64,000 nucleotides of DNA from Pontibacter sp. Tf4 (GCF_014212495.1 NZ_JACKZC010000003.1:1-64000), one strand, 5' to 3'. Shown: positions 39,891 to 49,263, numbered from the stretch's first letter. Numbers and translations: made by a program. Notes: generated from the letters alone by a model not told the origin.

Positions 39891-42515
39891 ATGGATTCTG
39901 AGATTAGAATAAACTTTCTAGATTATATAACTACCAAGAAAGCATTATTTACAATACTTTCATTAGTACTGCTTTTAGTGTTCTGGGACTTAGCATGGGA
40001 TAAGTTTGATGAAGTTTTTGTTGAACCAACGTTTAGTAAAGTAAAACCTCATTGGATACTTGATTGGCTACATATCCTGATAGTTTACTTCACCATTATA
40101 TTAACTATATACGCTTATATAAAGGATAAAAGAGTATCTATAGAAATCTTCTCTTTATCCACTCTTACCCTACTCATCTATTCTTATTGGAGGTTCATTA
40201 GTGATAAGTATAATTTCGTATCACTTACTTTTATACCTTATCATAAACATGGTGATTTAATACTACTGTTCTACACTTGTATTTCCATTCTAAGTATAAA
40301 AGGTTGGTTTAATAAATTAGAAGAACCTAAAGATTTTAAGGATCCATTTTTAGTTGACAAGCCAATTGCTGAAATAGTTAGAGATGAACTAGGTAGGAGA
40401 AAATTTGCTGAGAAAATAGCCTATAAAATACAGTCTAAGCCTAAACTAGATGACTCAGGTGCATTAGCTATTGGTATTAATGGAATATGGGGCTCTGGTA
40501 AAACATCTTTTAGCAATTTAATTAAGTGCTATATAGATCCCCATAATAGAATAATTATCGACTTCAATCCGTGGAGCAGTACTAGCCCTACTAAAATCAT
40601 AGAAGATTTTTTCGAGCAACTGATTGATGCCATGGCAAAGTATGATCCAAGACTATCAAAAAGTATTTCAGATTATGCCAAATCTCTTACATCCATTGAT
40701 GAAAACAGTATAACTAAAGGTTTAAACAGTATATCAGACTTCTTATTTAATGGTAATAGCAAAAGCTATGAAGAGATAAATGAATCTATAGGAAGATTAA
40801 AAAAACAAATTATAATTATTATAGATGACTTAGATCGACTTGATAAATACGAAATTGTAGAAGTCCTAAGAATAGTAAGGAATACCGCCAGTTTCAATAA
40901 CGTTATTTACGTTGTTTCTTATGATCGAAACTATATAGAAGAAGCAATAAAGCTTTTCAATCCATACAACTACAAGTCCTTTTTAGAGAAGATTTTTCAA
41001 TTCGAGTTCACTCTACCTAAGTATGATAATAGCATATATCGTGAGATGCTTATAACAGCCATTAAAGAAAACATAGATGCAAAATATATTTCTCTAGTAG
41101 ATAGTGCTGTTGAAGCAAGAACAAACACAGGAAGAAGCTTTACAAATGAAATTGTAAGAACTAAGCGAGATGTTATCAGACTCGCTAACTCAATTATTTT
41201 TGAATTTTCACTAACTGAAGAGGAAGTACACTTCGAAGATTTCTATTTATTACAGTTATTAAAAATAAAACATCAAAGAGTTTACGAACAATTATATCAA
41301 TACAAGGACATTTTCTTTATTACAGAAACAAGTAATAACGATAAGTATCTTCGATTAAGAAAAGAAAGTGAAAAATCCCTTGATGATAATTTTAGTGATG
41401 TCTTTAGATTATTAAATACTGATGGCACTTATGGAAATTCGAAAAAAGAAGTAAAATCAGATGATGAAACAGAAATTTTTAGAAGCTTCCTGGATAATAG
41501 AATAGCTGATGAATTTGAGAAGGATTTTGTTTATAGTATCGTAGTTGAACTTCTTCGTGAAAAAAACTATAGTGAAGCAGCGTCAAATAAGGAAAAATAC
41601 AAGTCATTCAGGTATCCTGGGAATCTTTATAAATACTTTTCCTTCCAGCGACTAACTTCAGATATCCCCACACGTGAATTTGAAGAACTAAGACGTGGTA
41701 ACTATGAAGTTTATAAGCAGCAAATTTTTGATTGGATTAACGATGGTAAGCTATCTGAACTCCTTGATAGGTTAGAAAAAATTAATGATTTCACAACATA
41801 TACTGAATATGAAAACCATTTAAATGTATCTCTTGACATTGGGAAATATAGGTACTCAAATGGACAGTACTACGGTTTAAACTATTGGCAAATTATAAAG
41901 ACTCTTAGGTATCCTTCAGATAAGTTAGAAACAACAGAAATCTTCAACTCACGAGATGAATATGAAGATTTTGTGAGACAATTCTTCTTATCAGCACCAC
42001 CACCATATACTTTTGAAAGTAATATAGTAGTTACTGCTATGTCAGATGCTAATGACTTTATTTTAAAAAATAATGAGTTAACTTCTATAAACCTTGATTA
42101 CTTTAATAAGTATCGCGAAGCGAATAAGGCTGTAACTGTTGAATTTAGAGAGTTGTATAGAAACTGCGTTAAACTTGACCCTTCTGCGAGTTCAAAATAT
42201 ACTATCGTCCCTGAAGCAACAAAACAGTTTAAGCGCCACTTCAAGATATATCTTAAGACATGTGAGTTGAGTGGATTTATAATGCATAGTACTCCTCAAA
42301 CTGACTCATTCCATATTCATGGAGATTGGATTAAAGAGATTTTTAATACCATTCAAACATTCGAAATTTATTTAAACTCTGCTTCTAACCTAGACAGAGA
42401 AGATATGTGTTTTAAAGAGTTTGTAACATTCTATGAAAAATCAAAGGTAGTTCCAGACCGCTTTATAAGTGTTGAATTTAACTTTCAACATTTGAATCCT
42501 GATAGGTATAAATAA
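39891..42515 (+). CDS. KAP-family P-loop NTPase with N-terminal membrane helices
   Basis: An 874-residue protein. Four hydrophobic helices (about 18-36, 58-77, 86-102, 121-137) anchor it in the membrane. A KAP P-loop NTPase follows: Walker A GIWGSGKT (198-205), the family signature DFNPW (224-228) and Walker B IIIIDDLDRLD (308-318). The C-terminal half is a large helical region without a known domain. KAP NTPases are bacterial STAND-like ATPases with a membrane-linked architecture, and several defence islands contain them. It lies between hsdM and hsdS (42 bp and 5 bp gaps), so it is probably made together with the R-M system. It is strikingly A/T-rich compared with hsdM and hsdR, which points to separate acquisition. 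Confidence 0.88.
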   Translation: MDSEIRINFLDYITTKKALFTILSLVLLLVFWDLAWDKFDEVFVEPTFSKVKPHWILDWLHILIVYFTIILTIYAYIKDKRVSIEIFSLSTLTLLIYSYWRFISDKYNFVSLTFIPYHKHGDLILLFYTCISILSIKGWFNKLEEPKDFKDPFLVDKPIAEIVRDELGRRKFAEKIAYKIQSKPKLDDSGALAIGINGIWGSGKTSFSNLIKCYIDPHNRIIIDFNPWSSTSPTKIIEDFFEQLIDAMAKYDPRLSKSISDYAKSLTSIDENSITKGLNSISDFLFNGNSKSYEEINESIGRLKKQIIIIIDDLDRLDKYEIVEVLRIVRNTASFNNVIYVVSYDRNYIEEAIKLFNPYNYKSFLEKIFQFEFTLPKYDNSIYREMLITAIKENIDAKYISLVDSAVEARTNTGRSFTNEIVRTKRDVIRLANSIIFEFSLTEEEVHFEDFYLLQLLKIKHQRVYEQLYQYKDIFFITETSNNDKYLRLRKESEKSLDDNFSDVFRLLNTDGTYGNSKKEVKSDDETEIFRSFLDNRIADEFEKDFVYSIVVELLREKNYSEAASNKEKYKSFRYPGNLYKYFSFQRLTSDIPTREFEELRRGNYEVYKQQIFDWINDGKLSELLDRLEKINDFTTYTEYENHLNVSLDIGKYRYSNGQYYGLNYWQIIKTLRYPSDKLETTEIFNSRDEYEDFVRQFFLSAPPPYTFESNIVVTAMSDANDFILKNNELTSINLDYFNKYREANKAVTVEFRELYRNCVKLDPSASSKYTIVPEATKQFKRHFKIYLKTCELSGFIMHSTPQTDSFHIHGDWIKEIFNTIQTFEIYLNSASNLDREDMCFKEFVTFYEKSKVVPDRFISVEFNFQHLNPDRYK

Positions 42516-42520
42516 TTTAT

Positions 42521-43759
42521 ATGTCAAATTGGAAATCATATAAACTAGGCGACTTCGCAGATGTGCAAACTGGCCCCTTCGGAAGCCAGTTGCATGCTTC
42601 TGACTATGTAGAAACAGGTATACCTTCTATTATGCCTGTGAACATAGTTGACCACAAAATCGAAGAAGCAGGTATTGCAAGAATCAAAGCGGAAGACGCT
42701 GAAAGGCTAAACAAATATTTAGTTGCTACAGGAGATATAGTTTTTAGCAGGAGGGGAGAAATTCATAGAAGAGCACTCATTACTGAAAAGGAAAAAGGTT
42801 GGCTTTGTGGTACGGGTTGTCTTCGAGCCCGGCTCAGAAGTATAGATGAAGTTGATCCACAGTTTTTATACTTCTACTTAGGTATAGATGAAGTTCGCGA
42901 CTGGTTATATGGTCATGCCGTTGGTACTTCAATGCCAAATTTGAACTCAGGTATACTTTCAAATTTACCTATAGAACTTCCCGATCTACCCACCCAACGC
43001 CGCATAGCCGAAATCTTATCTGCGCTGGATGACAAAATAGAGCTGAACCGCCGCATGAACCAAACTCTGGAGCAAATGGCGCAAACACTCTTTCGGCAGT
43101 ATTTTGTTGATGGTATAGATGAAGAGAATCTGCCGGAGGGATGGGAAAAATGTGAGTTTGGAGACTTTATTTCTTCAGTTTCTATAACTCATAAGTTTCC
43201 TAAACCACAGATTATATTCCTTAATACAGGAGATATTTTAAATGGTGATGTACTACATCGAAACTATAGTAATGTAAGAACACTACCAGGCCAGGCAAAG
43301 AAAAGCATACAGAAGAAAGATATTCTTTTCACCGAGATAAGACCCGCAAATAAACGCTTCGCTTATATAAACTTTGAGGCGAGTGATTATGTAGTTTCTA
43401 CTAAGCTAATGGTGTTAAGAGCCAAAGCTGATCTAGATTCACTCTTCTTCTATTTTTTACTGACACGCGATGAGACACTAAAGGAATTACAGAATCAAGC
43501 TGAGGCAAGATCTGGTACTTTCCCACAGATTACTTTCGATCAGGTTAAGATTTTGACTTTCAACAAACCTAATGATGATTCTCTTCACAATTTTATAGAG
43601 AATACCCTTACTCCTACTTATCAGAAAATTTTCAAAAATAAGGAGGAGATAACCACGCTTACCACCCTCCGCGACACCCTCCTTCCCAAACTCATGTCGG
43701 GAGAAATTGATGTAATGCAAATCAAACCGGAAGAGCTGCATGAGCCAGTATTTAGCTGA
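42521..43759 (+). CDS. hsdS: Type I restriction-modification specificity subunit HsdS
   Basis: A 412-residue specificity subunit with two target-recognition domains. TRD1 (about 1-165) begins WKSYKLGDFADVQTGPFGS. The first conserved spacer helix contains LPTQRRIAEILSALDDKIELN (about 160-180). TRD2 (about 205-365) starts with WEKCEFGDFISS, and a second helix (ITTLTTLRDTLLPKLMSGEI) closes the protein. It defines the recognition sequence of the HsdMS and HsdRMS complexes. The start is 5 bp after the KAP gene. The end overlaps hsdR by 20 bp. The TRD regions are A/T-rich and the spacer region is more G/C-rich, as usual after TRD exchange. Confidence 0.95.
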   Translation: MSNWKSYKLGDFADVQTGPFGSQLHASDYVETGIPSIMPVNIVDHKIEEAGIARIKAEDAERLNKYLVATGDIVFSRRGEIHRRALITEKEKGWLCGTGCLRARLRSIDEVDPQFLYFYLGIDEVRDWLYGHAVGTSMPNLNSGILSNLPIELPDLPTQRRIAEILSALDDKIELNRRMNQTLEQMAQTLFRQYFVDGIDEENLPEGWEKCEFGDFISSVSITHKFPKPQIIFLNTGDILNGDVLHRNYSNVRTLPGQAKKSIQKKDILFTEIRPANKRFAYINFEASDYVVSTKLMVLRAKADLDSLFFYFLLTRDETLKELQNQAEARSGTFPQITFDQVKILTFNKPNDDSLHNFIENTLTPTYQKIFKNKEEITTLTTLRDTLLPKLMSGEIDVMQIKPEELHEPVFS

Positions 43760-46700
43760 GAGCGACATAGAGGCAGCTGCCATTGACTGGCTGCGCGAAC
43801 AGGAGCCCTATACCTACCAACACGGCTCCGAGATAAAGCGCGACCTGAGCAAAGCCGTGCTCGAAGATGTGTTCGAGGCCTTTCTGCGGCGCCGCTACCC
43901 GCAGGTGCCGCCAAAAGTGCTGGCCGAGCTGAAGCAGGAGTTCCTCTACAACAGCGGCGCAGACCTGCACCAGCGCAACCACGCCTTCCACCTCAAGCTC
44001 AGCAAAGGCATCAGCAAAACCTGGAAAGACGACCTTGGCAAGCAGCACTTCGGCCACTTCTACCCTATTGCCTACGAGGACGTGCACCAGAACGAATTTT
44101 GGGTGGTCAACCAGTTCACCATCATCGGCAAAAGCAAACGCATCCCCGACCTGATCATTTTCGTGAACGGCCTGCCGCTGGTGCTCTTCGAATTCAAGAA
44201 CCTCTTCAGCCAGGACGCCACCGTAGAAGCCGCCTACAACCAGGTACAGCACTATACCTACCAGATTCCGCAGCTCTTCGAGTACAACGCCCTCACGGTA
44301 GTCAGCGACGGTCAGACCACCCTGCATGGCATGTACAACAGCGGCCTGGAGTGGTTTGCCGCCTGGAAAAGTATAGACGGCCGCGAGGTAGTCGGCAACG
44401 GCTTCGCGCTGGAAACCCTTATCAAAGGTCTGCTCGTACCCGAGCGCCTTTTGCAATACGTGCGCCACTACATCTTCCACGAGCTCGACAAGGGCCAGCT
44501 GATCAAGAAAGGCGCCAAGTACCACCAGTTCTTCGGCATACAGTACGCCCTGCAGCAAACCCTGCAGTCGGTAAAGCCCTACGGCGACGGCCGCATTGGC
44601 GTGGTCTGGCACACAACCCGCTCCGGCAAAAGCATTACCATGGCCATTTACACCGGCATCCTGCGCCAGCTGCCCGAGCTGAAGAACCCGACCATTGTGG
44701 TGCAGGTAGACCGCTTCGACCTGAACCGCCAGCTCTTCGACGATTTCGTGGCCGCAAAAGATCTGGTAGGCGATGTAAGTATAGCCAACACCACCGACGA
44801 GCTGCGCAGCCTGCTCAGCGGCGATAGCGGCGGCGTGGTGTTCAGCACCGTGCAGAAGTTCAACCTCAAAGACACCGCCACCGGTCGCGAGCTGGAGCAC
44901 CCCGTGCTGAGTACCCGCGACAATATCATCGTGATTGCTGACGAGTGCCACCGCACGCAGTACGGCCTGGTGCAGGGCTTTGCCAACAACCTGCGCCGCG
45001 CCCTGCCACAGGCGAGTTTCATCGGATTCACCGGCACCCCCGTCGACAGCAAAGACGCCGATACCGTAGCCGTGTTCGGCGACATCATCCATACCTACGA
45101 CATCCGCCAGGCCACCGAAGACAAAGCCGTAGTGCCGATCTACTACGAGCCGCGCCTGGCCAAGCTGCACCTGGGCAATGAGCAGCTCGAAGAAGAAGCC
45201 GAAGAGATAACCGGCGGTTTGGAAGAAAACGAGAAGAACCGCATTCTGTGGGCCGCCATGGAAGACGCCGCCGGAGCCAAAGAGCGCGTAGCCGCCATTG
45301 CCCGAGACATCCTGCAGCACTATACTTCTCGCACGAAGAATCTGGAAGGCAAAGCCATGATCGTGTGCATGAGCCGCCGCAACTGCGTGAAGCTCTACGA
45401 CGCCCTCACCGCGCTGGACGGTTGCCCCGAAGTAGCCGTGATCATGACCACCAACATCGCCAAAGACCCTATTGAGTGGAACGAGCACGTACGCTCAAAA
45501 GAGCAGATGGAAGGCATAAAAGCCCGCTTCAAAAATCCGGACGATGAGCTGAAACTCGTGATCGTGCGCGACATGTGGCTCACCGGCTTCGACAACCCCG
45601 CCATGCATACCCTGTATGTCGATAAAGTGATGAGCGGCCACAACCTGATACAGGCCGTCAACCGCGTCGCCACCGTTTTCCGCGACAAGCCCAGCGGCCT
45701 GATAGTGGACTACATCGGCATTGGTGACAGGTTAAGAGATGCAACGAAGAAGTATACTTCGGCAGGCGGCGAAGGCAAAGTGGCCTTTGATGTGGAAGAG
45801 GCGTTTGAGCTGGCGAGGGAGACGGTTGCGCAGCTGAGGGAAATGCTGCCGGGCGGTCCTGTTACGGTACAGTATGGTAAAAGCAATGGCTCCCGCGCTA
45901 TGGATAACGTAGAGACGAAATACTTTGCGTCTCCAATAGCCGCTGAAGACCCAGGAACATTTACTACGAAGAGATCAACCGGGAAAGCAGCAGAAGGCAA
46001 AGATCAGTTCGGCAACGGTAGTCCTGCACCATCCGGGAAGGGACATTCGGGAACGATTGAGACGCAAAGTATTGCGTCTCTACATGAGGCTATTCCATAC
46101 TTCAGCGCTTTATCCAAAGGCGAAAAACTGAAACTGGTACAGCATGCCGTTAACCACCTGGTAGCCGACGACGAGCTATGCAAGGCTTTTATGCTGAACG
46201 AGAAAAAACTCAGCCACCTCGCTCCTATCATCAAAAGCCACGAAAGTATAAATGAACTTGCGGCAGACATCGTATACCTCCAGCACGTAGGCGCAGCGGT
46301 CCGCAAGGCGAAGAATCCGGACCGCAACATTAAGAAAGCCGCCACGCAGGTAAAAGACCTCATCCACCGCAGCATCGTAAGCGAAGACGTGGTGGACGTA
46401 TTCCAGATGGCCGGCATCGAGCGCTTCGACATCTCCATCATCAACGACGATTTCCTGGCTACGGCTAAAGAGCAGAAAACCGGCAACGAACTGAAGCTGG
46501 AGCTGCTGCGCCAGATCATGAACGACGAGATCAAAGTACGCTCTGCCAAAAACCTAGTGAAGTATAGAAAGCTGAAAGAGGAAGTAGAAAAGATCATCGC
46601 CGACTACCACAACCATTTTTTCGACAGCCTGGTAGCCATGGAAAAGCTGCGCGAAGTAGCTAAGCACATGCAGGAAGAAGACGAGCGCCGTAACCAGCTC

Positions 46701-46988
46701 GGACTAACCGAAGAGGAAGAAGCCTTCTATGAGATCCTGGCCAAGCACCCCAACGCCGTACAGGACTTCGACCTGATCAAAGAACTGGTACAAAAGATTT
46801 TGGCCCAGGTAAAGAAAAGCGCCTCCCAACCCGACTGGTACAAGAAAGACGACACCAAAGCCCAGCTGCAACTGGCCGTAAAGCAAGTACTTCGCTTTAA
46901 AGTAAAAGCCGAGCTGCAGGAGATTCTGGATGAGATCATGGAGCAGGCTGAGGCCAGGTACAAAGAGTATGATATGAGTGTGGCATAA
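43740..46988 (+). CDS. hsdR: Type I restriction endonuclease subunit HsdR
   Basis: A 1082-residue restriction subunit. The N-terminal nuclease domain has the PD-ExK motif, with D137 in RIPDLIIF and E151/K153 in LFEFKN. The SF2 translocase part has HTTRSGKS (291-298), the DECH box (401-404), FTGTPVDS and the later motif GFDNPAM. The C-terminal part is helical. A 175-bp palindromic mini-element (45909-46083) adds a low-complexity linker at about residues 724-782 without breaking the frame. The start codon lies inside hsdS (20-bp overlap). The gene is full length and likely active. Confidence 0.95.
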   Translation: MSQYLAESDIEAAAIDWLREQEPYTYQHGSEIKRDLSKAVLEDVFEAFLRRRYPQVPPKVLAELKQEFLYNSGADLHQRNHAFHLKLSKGISKTWKDDLGKQHFGHFYPIAYEDVHQNEFWVVNQFTIIGKSKRIPDLIIFVNGLPLVLFEFKNLFSQDATVEAAYNQVQHYTYQIPQLFEYNALTVVSDGQTTLHGMYNSGLEWFAAWKSIDGREVVGNGFALETLIKGLLVPERLLQYVRHYIFHELDKGQLIKKGAKYHQFFGIQYALQQTLQSVKPYGDGRIGVVWHTTRSGKSITMAIYTGILRQLPELKNPTIVVQVDRFDLNRQLFDDFVAAKDLVGDVSIANTTDELRSLLSGDSGGVVFSTVQKFNLKDTATGRELEHPVLSTRDNIIVIADECHRTQYGLVQGFANNLRRALPQASFIGFTGTPVDSKDADTVAVFGDIIHTYDIRQATEDKAVVPIYYEPRLAKLHLGNEQLEEEAEEITGGLEENEKNRILWAAMEDAAGAKERVAAIARDILQHYTSRTKNLEGKAMIVCMSRRNCVKLYDALTALDGCPEVAVIMTTNIAKDPIEWNEHVRSKEQMEGIKARFKNPDDELKLVIVRDMWLTGFDNPAMHTLYVDKVMSGHNLIQAVNRVATVFRDKPSGLIVDYIGIGDRLRDATKKYTSAGGEGKVAFDVEEAFELARETVAQLREMLPGGPVTVQYGKSNGSRAMDNVETKYFASPIAAEDPGTFTTKRSTGKAAEGKDQFGNGSPAPSGKGHSGTIETQSIASLHEAIPYFSALSKGEKLKLVQHAVNHLVADDELCKAFMLNEKKLSHLAPIIKSHESINELAADIVYLQHVGAAVRKAKNPDRNIKKAATQVKDLIHRSIVSEDVVDVFQMAGIERFDISIINDDFLATAKEQKTGNELKLELLRQIMNDEIKVRSAKNLVKYRKLKEEVEKIIADYHNHFFDSLVAMEKLREVAKHMQEEDERRNQLGLTEEEEAFYEILAKHPNAVQDFDLIKELVQKILAQVKKSASQPDWYKKDDTKAQLQLAVKQVLRFKVKAELQEILDEIMEQAEARYKEYDMSVA
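45909..46083. mobile_element. In-frame MITE-like palindromic insertion in hsdR
   Basis: The two ends are 25-bp inverted copies of one another with a single difference: the left end (45909-45933) starts GTAGAGACGAAATAC and ends TTTGCGTCTC, and the right end (46059-46083) is its reverse complement apart from one base. Each end is itself a hairpin, GAGACG...CGTCTC, with GAGACGCAA AGTA TTGCGTCTC on the right. The 125 bp between the ends encode a low-complexity linker rich in Gly, Lys, Thr and Ser. Similar GTAGAGACGC palindromes are familiar as dispersed repeats in Bacteroidota and cyanobacteria. No clear target duplication was seen. Confidence 0.75.
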
Positions 46989-47041
46989 ATGCCATTGAAA
47001 ACAAAATTTCTACTCTTTGATTTCTCTCGCACTAACTATAC

Positions 47042-47875
47042 CTATGGCAACATAGGCGCTGCAGGTACAGCAGCACTACGTTTCTTGTACCACATGCCAA
47101 ACAGCACAATGACTAAAAGTAATTCCGAAAGATCACCCCAGTAATACATGAGCTTTGCCGCTTCCCGTATCTGGTCAGCGCTATGCGGAGAATTGATCGG
47201 ATACAGGTATGCGTACATAAACTTACTCAGGAACGCATGGGCAGCAATGCTGATAAACAGCACAAACACCCGAATACTAAAGGCAGGTCTTTTCGCCACA
47301 GGCTCCTGCCCTATCATGGACCAGGTAAACAAAAAGCCTGCTGCCAGAAAATGGAAGTGTATAAAGTAGTGCAGTAAAGGGGTGGTAAGACTTTTATCAT
47401 ATAGGGGTGTTAAGTATAACAGGTACATGCCACCCATGTTTAGCAACAGCGCAGTTACCGGGTGGCTGAGAACATAAAATAACCTGCTTCTGAGTATAGT
47501 GGTAATCCGCCTTGCTGTATTTACTGGCAATGCTTTCAGGGCTAGCGTAATGGGTGCAGCCAGCACTAAAAACAAAGGCCCATACATACCGATGAGCAGG
47601 TGTTGCACCATGTGCCCCACAAGGTTCTGGTGCGCCCATTGCATCACAGATGGCAACATGCTTATACTTAGTAGCAAAGCGCCAGTTATAAAACTAAGCG
47701 TTCTCCAACTCTTCCAGCCTCCTTTCGAATCCCGGATACTGAACGATCCCAGCAAGTATAAAACGGAAATAACTATAATCAACAGCTGCGGTATCAACGC
47801 TGAGAAACCCGGATCATTAGCATGGTGGGAAGCATGTTGCATCATACCTATAGTAAAAGCATCAGATGCCCGCAT
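47042..47875 (-). CDS. ctaG: Cytochrome c oxidase assembly protein, CtaG (caa3) family
   Basis: A 277-residue integral membrane protein with about seven transmembrane helices. The family pattern is clear: MLPSVMQWAHQNLVGHMVQHLLIGM with two paired His, PLFLVLAAPITLALKALP, then HYFIHFHFLAAGFLFTWSMIG and LYPINSPHSADQIREAAKLM, followed by MYYWGDLSELLLVIVLF. The caa3-type CtaG proteins help to assemble the CuB/CuA-bearing oxidase. It overlaps the DUF2243 gene by 14 bp and is its downstream partner. It converges with hsdR and marks the switch from defence genes to the respiratory/sulfur region. Confidence 0.88.
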   Translation of the reverse strand: MRASDAFTIGMMQHASHHANDPGFSALIPQLLIIVISVLYLLGSFSIRDSKGGWKSWRTLSFITGALLLSISMLPSVMQWAHQNLVGHMVQHLLIGMYGPLFLVLAAPITLALKALPVNTARRITTILRSRLFYVLSHPVTALLLNMGGMYLLYLTPLYDKSLTTPLLHYFIHFHFLAAGFLFTWSMIGQEPVAKRPAFSIRVFVLFISIAAHAFLSKFMYAYLYPINSPHSADQIREAAKLMYYWGDLSELLLVIVLFGMWYKKRSAAVPAAPMLP

Positions 47876-48332
47876 TCTGCGATTCTTTATTTGTGCCCTT
47901 TTTCAGTAAATAAAAGCCAATGAGCAACAGCAGTATACCTGCTGCATTCCAGGTAATGTCGTAGGGCAACAGGTTGTCAACATATCTTATCTGATGGGTT
48001 CTCAACACCTTATGATCCACCACGCCATCGAAAAGCTGAAACCCGCCCAATCCAAGAAAGAATCCAGGCCAGGCCCTTGCAGGATCCAGCGTGTTGCTTT
48101 TTCTAAGGTCAAGCAACATAAAGAAACCGGCTACAATAGCAATAAGCTCTGCTGAGTGCAGCAACCCATCAGCCATTAACCCAACCTTAAGAGTAGAGCG
48201 GTCGTAAAAGTGGTGCCATGCCAGCAACTGATGAAAAATGATCTCATCTATAGCTGCCATCACTCCTGCCCCTATAAGTGCAGCTGCCCACATAGATCGC
48301 TTCCTGGCATTTTGTACTAGTTCTTTGGTCAT
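47862..48332 (-). CDS. DUF2243 membrane protein
   Basis: A 156-residue protein with about four transmembrane helices and the DUF2243 pattern: AAIDEIIFHQLLAWHHFYDRS, MADGLLHSAELIAIVAGF, GFFLGLGGFQLFDGVVDHKVL and then the IRYVDNLLPYDITWNAAG stretch. The conserved His and Asp residues suggest metal or haem handling. DUF2243 genes commonly accompany CtaG-like oxidase assembly genes, as here (14-bp overlap). Exact function unknown. Confidence 0.9.
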   Translation of the reverse strand: MTKELVQNARKRSMWAAALIGAGVMAAIDEIIFHQLLAWHHFYDRSTLKVGLMADGLLHSAELIAIVAGFFMLLDLRKSNTLDPARAWPGFFLGLGGFQLFDGVVDHKVLRTHQIRYVDNLLPYDITWNAAGILLLLIGFYLLKKGTNKESQNAGI

Positions 48333-48547
48333 ATATATAGTTTAGTAAACTACACTTGTTACTGTACTACGAGCCGCTAAATGCATTGTTCACCTACTTT
48401 TCAGGTTACTATAATGAAAGCTACCAGTTAATTAAGCAGCTACTTATCGGAGCAGGAAGAGCTTCATTTGTCTAAAACACTCTTAAAACACCTGCGTTAA
48501 ATCCATTAACAATCATCAGATCATCATAACCACTTAACCAGAAAGCT

Positions 48548-48742
48548 ATGACAAAGAACATGGGAACAACAGACCGCATTGTACGGTCGGCACTGGCAGC
48601 GGGCGCGGTAGCCCTGATTGTCACCAAAACAGTTAAAGGGCCGGCAGCCATTGCCTTAGGTGGATTAGCGACCATGTTTGCACTTACAAGTTCTGTAGGG
48701 CATTGTTCTGCTTATAATGTGGCCGACATCAACACCCTTTAA
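48548..48742 (+). CDS. DUF2892 (YgaP-type) small membrane protein
   Basis: A 64-residue protein with two hydrophobic segments (about 11-28 and 31-49) and the DUF2892 pattern MGTTDRIVRSALAAGAVALI and GHCSAYNVADINT. DUF2892 is the membrane part of the sulfurtransferase YgaP in other bacteria. Here it stands alone, next to a DUF302 gene and within a region rich in rhodaneses. It may anchor a sulfur-relay partner. Confidence 0.85.
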   Translation: MTKNMGTTDRIVRSALAAGAVALIVTKTVKGPAAIALGGLATMFALTSSVGHCSAYNVADINTL

Positions 48743-48783
48743 CACGCTAGAAAGCGATCGAATACCACCATTAACTATAAGCT

Positions 48784-49170
48784 ATGAGTTACCACTTAAG
48801 CAAGAAGATAAGCGGCTCTTTTGAGGCAGCCACAACTAAAGTGAAAGATGCCCTGCAGCAGGAAGGGTTCGGCGTGATCAGTGAAATAGACCTGAAAGAG
48901 AAGTTTAAGGAGAAGCTGCATGTAGATTTCAGAAACTATAAAATACTGGGCGCCTGTAACCCGAAACTGGCGCACCAGGCCATTCAGCAGGAAGCAAACA
49001 TTGGCGTTATGCTGCCCTGCAATGTGCTACTGCAGGAACATGAAAACGGTGAAGTGGAAGTGACCGCCATAAACCCCATGGAAACGATGGCTGCCGTAGA
49101 CAACCCGAACCTTTCTTCGCTGGCAGAAGAAGTAAGCCAGAAACTGAAAACGGCGATAGACAAACTCTAG
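48784..49170 (+). CDS. DUF302 domain protein
   Basis: A 128-residue, soluble protein that covers the DUF302 domain: FEAATTKVKDALQQEGFGVI, the DVD/EIDLKEKFKEKL region, YKILGACNPKLAHQAI with one Cys, and IGVMLPCNVLLQE with a second Cys. DUF302 proteins are often found in sulfur oxidation and heavy-metal or redox stress loci, and the two conserved cysteines suggest thiol chemistry. It lies 41 bp after the DUF2892 gene and ends at an intrinsic terminator. Confidence 0.92.
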   Translation: MSYHLSKKISGSFEAATTKVKDALQQEGFGVISEIDLKEKFKEKLHVDFRNYKILGACNPKLAHQAIQQEANIGVMLPCNVLLQEHENGEVEVTAINPMETMAAVDNPNLSSLAEEVSQKLKTAIDKL

Positions 49171-49195
49171 CGCCAACACCAATAATAACTATAAG

Positions 49196-49226
49196 AAGGC
49201 TGTGCTGAAAAGTGCAGCCTTTTTTA
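49196..49226 (+). terminator. Intrinsic terminator after the DUF302 gene
   Basis: AAGGCTG (49196-49202) pairs with CAGCCTT (49215-49221) and is followed by TTTTATT. It lies 25 bp after the stop codon. Confidence 0.85.
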
Positions 49227-49263
49227 TTCTCAGGACAACTGTTATTTGAAAATAAATGGCTTG

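Noticed and set aside
43752-45488. 578-codon open frame on the minus strand over hsdR
   Set aside because: It is the mirror frame of a G/C-rich real gene. Its composition (Val, Leu, Gly, Ala runs with many His) has no protein-family signal.
48333-48547. A Crp/Fnr-type site before the CtaG/DUF2243 or DUF2892 genes
   Set aside because: No GTGAC-N4-GTCAC dyad is present in this gap. The short GTTTAGTAAAC palindrome near the DUF2243 start does not match the regulon pattern.
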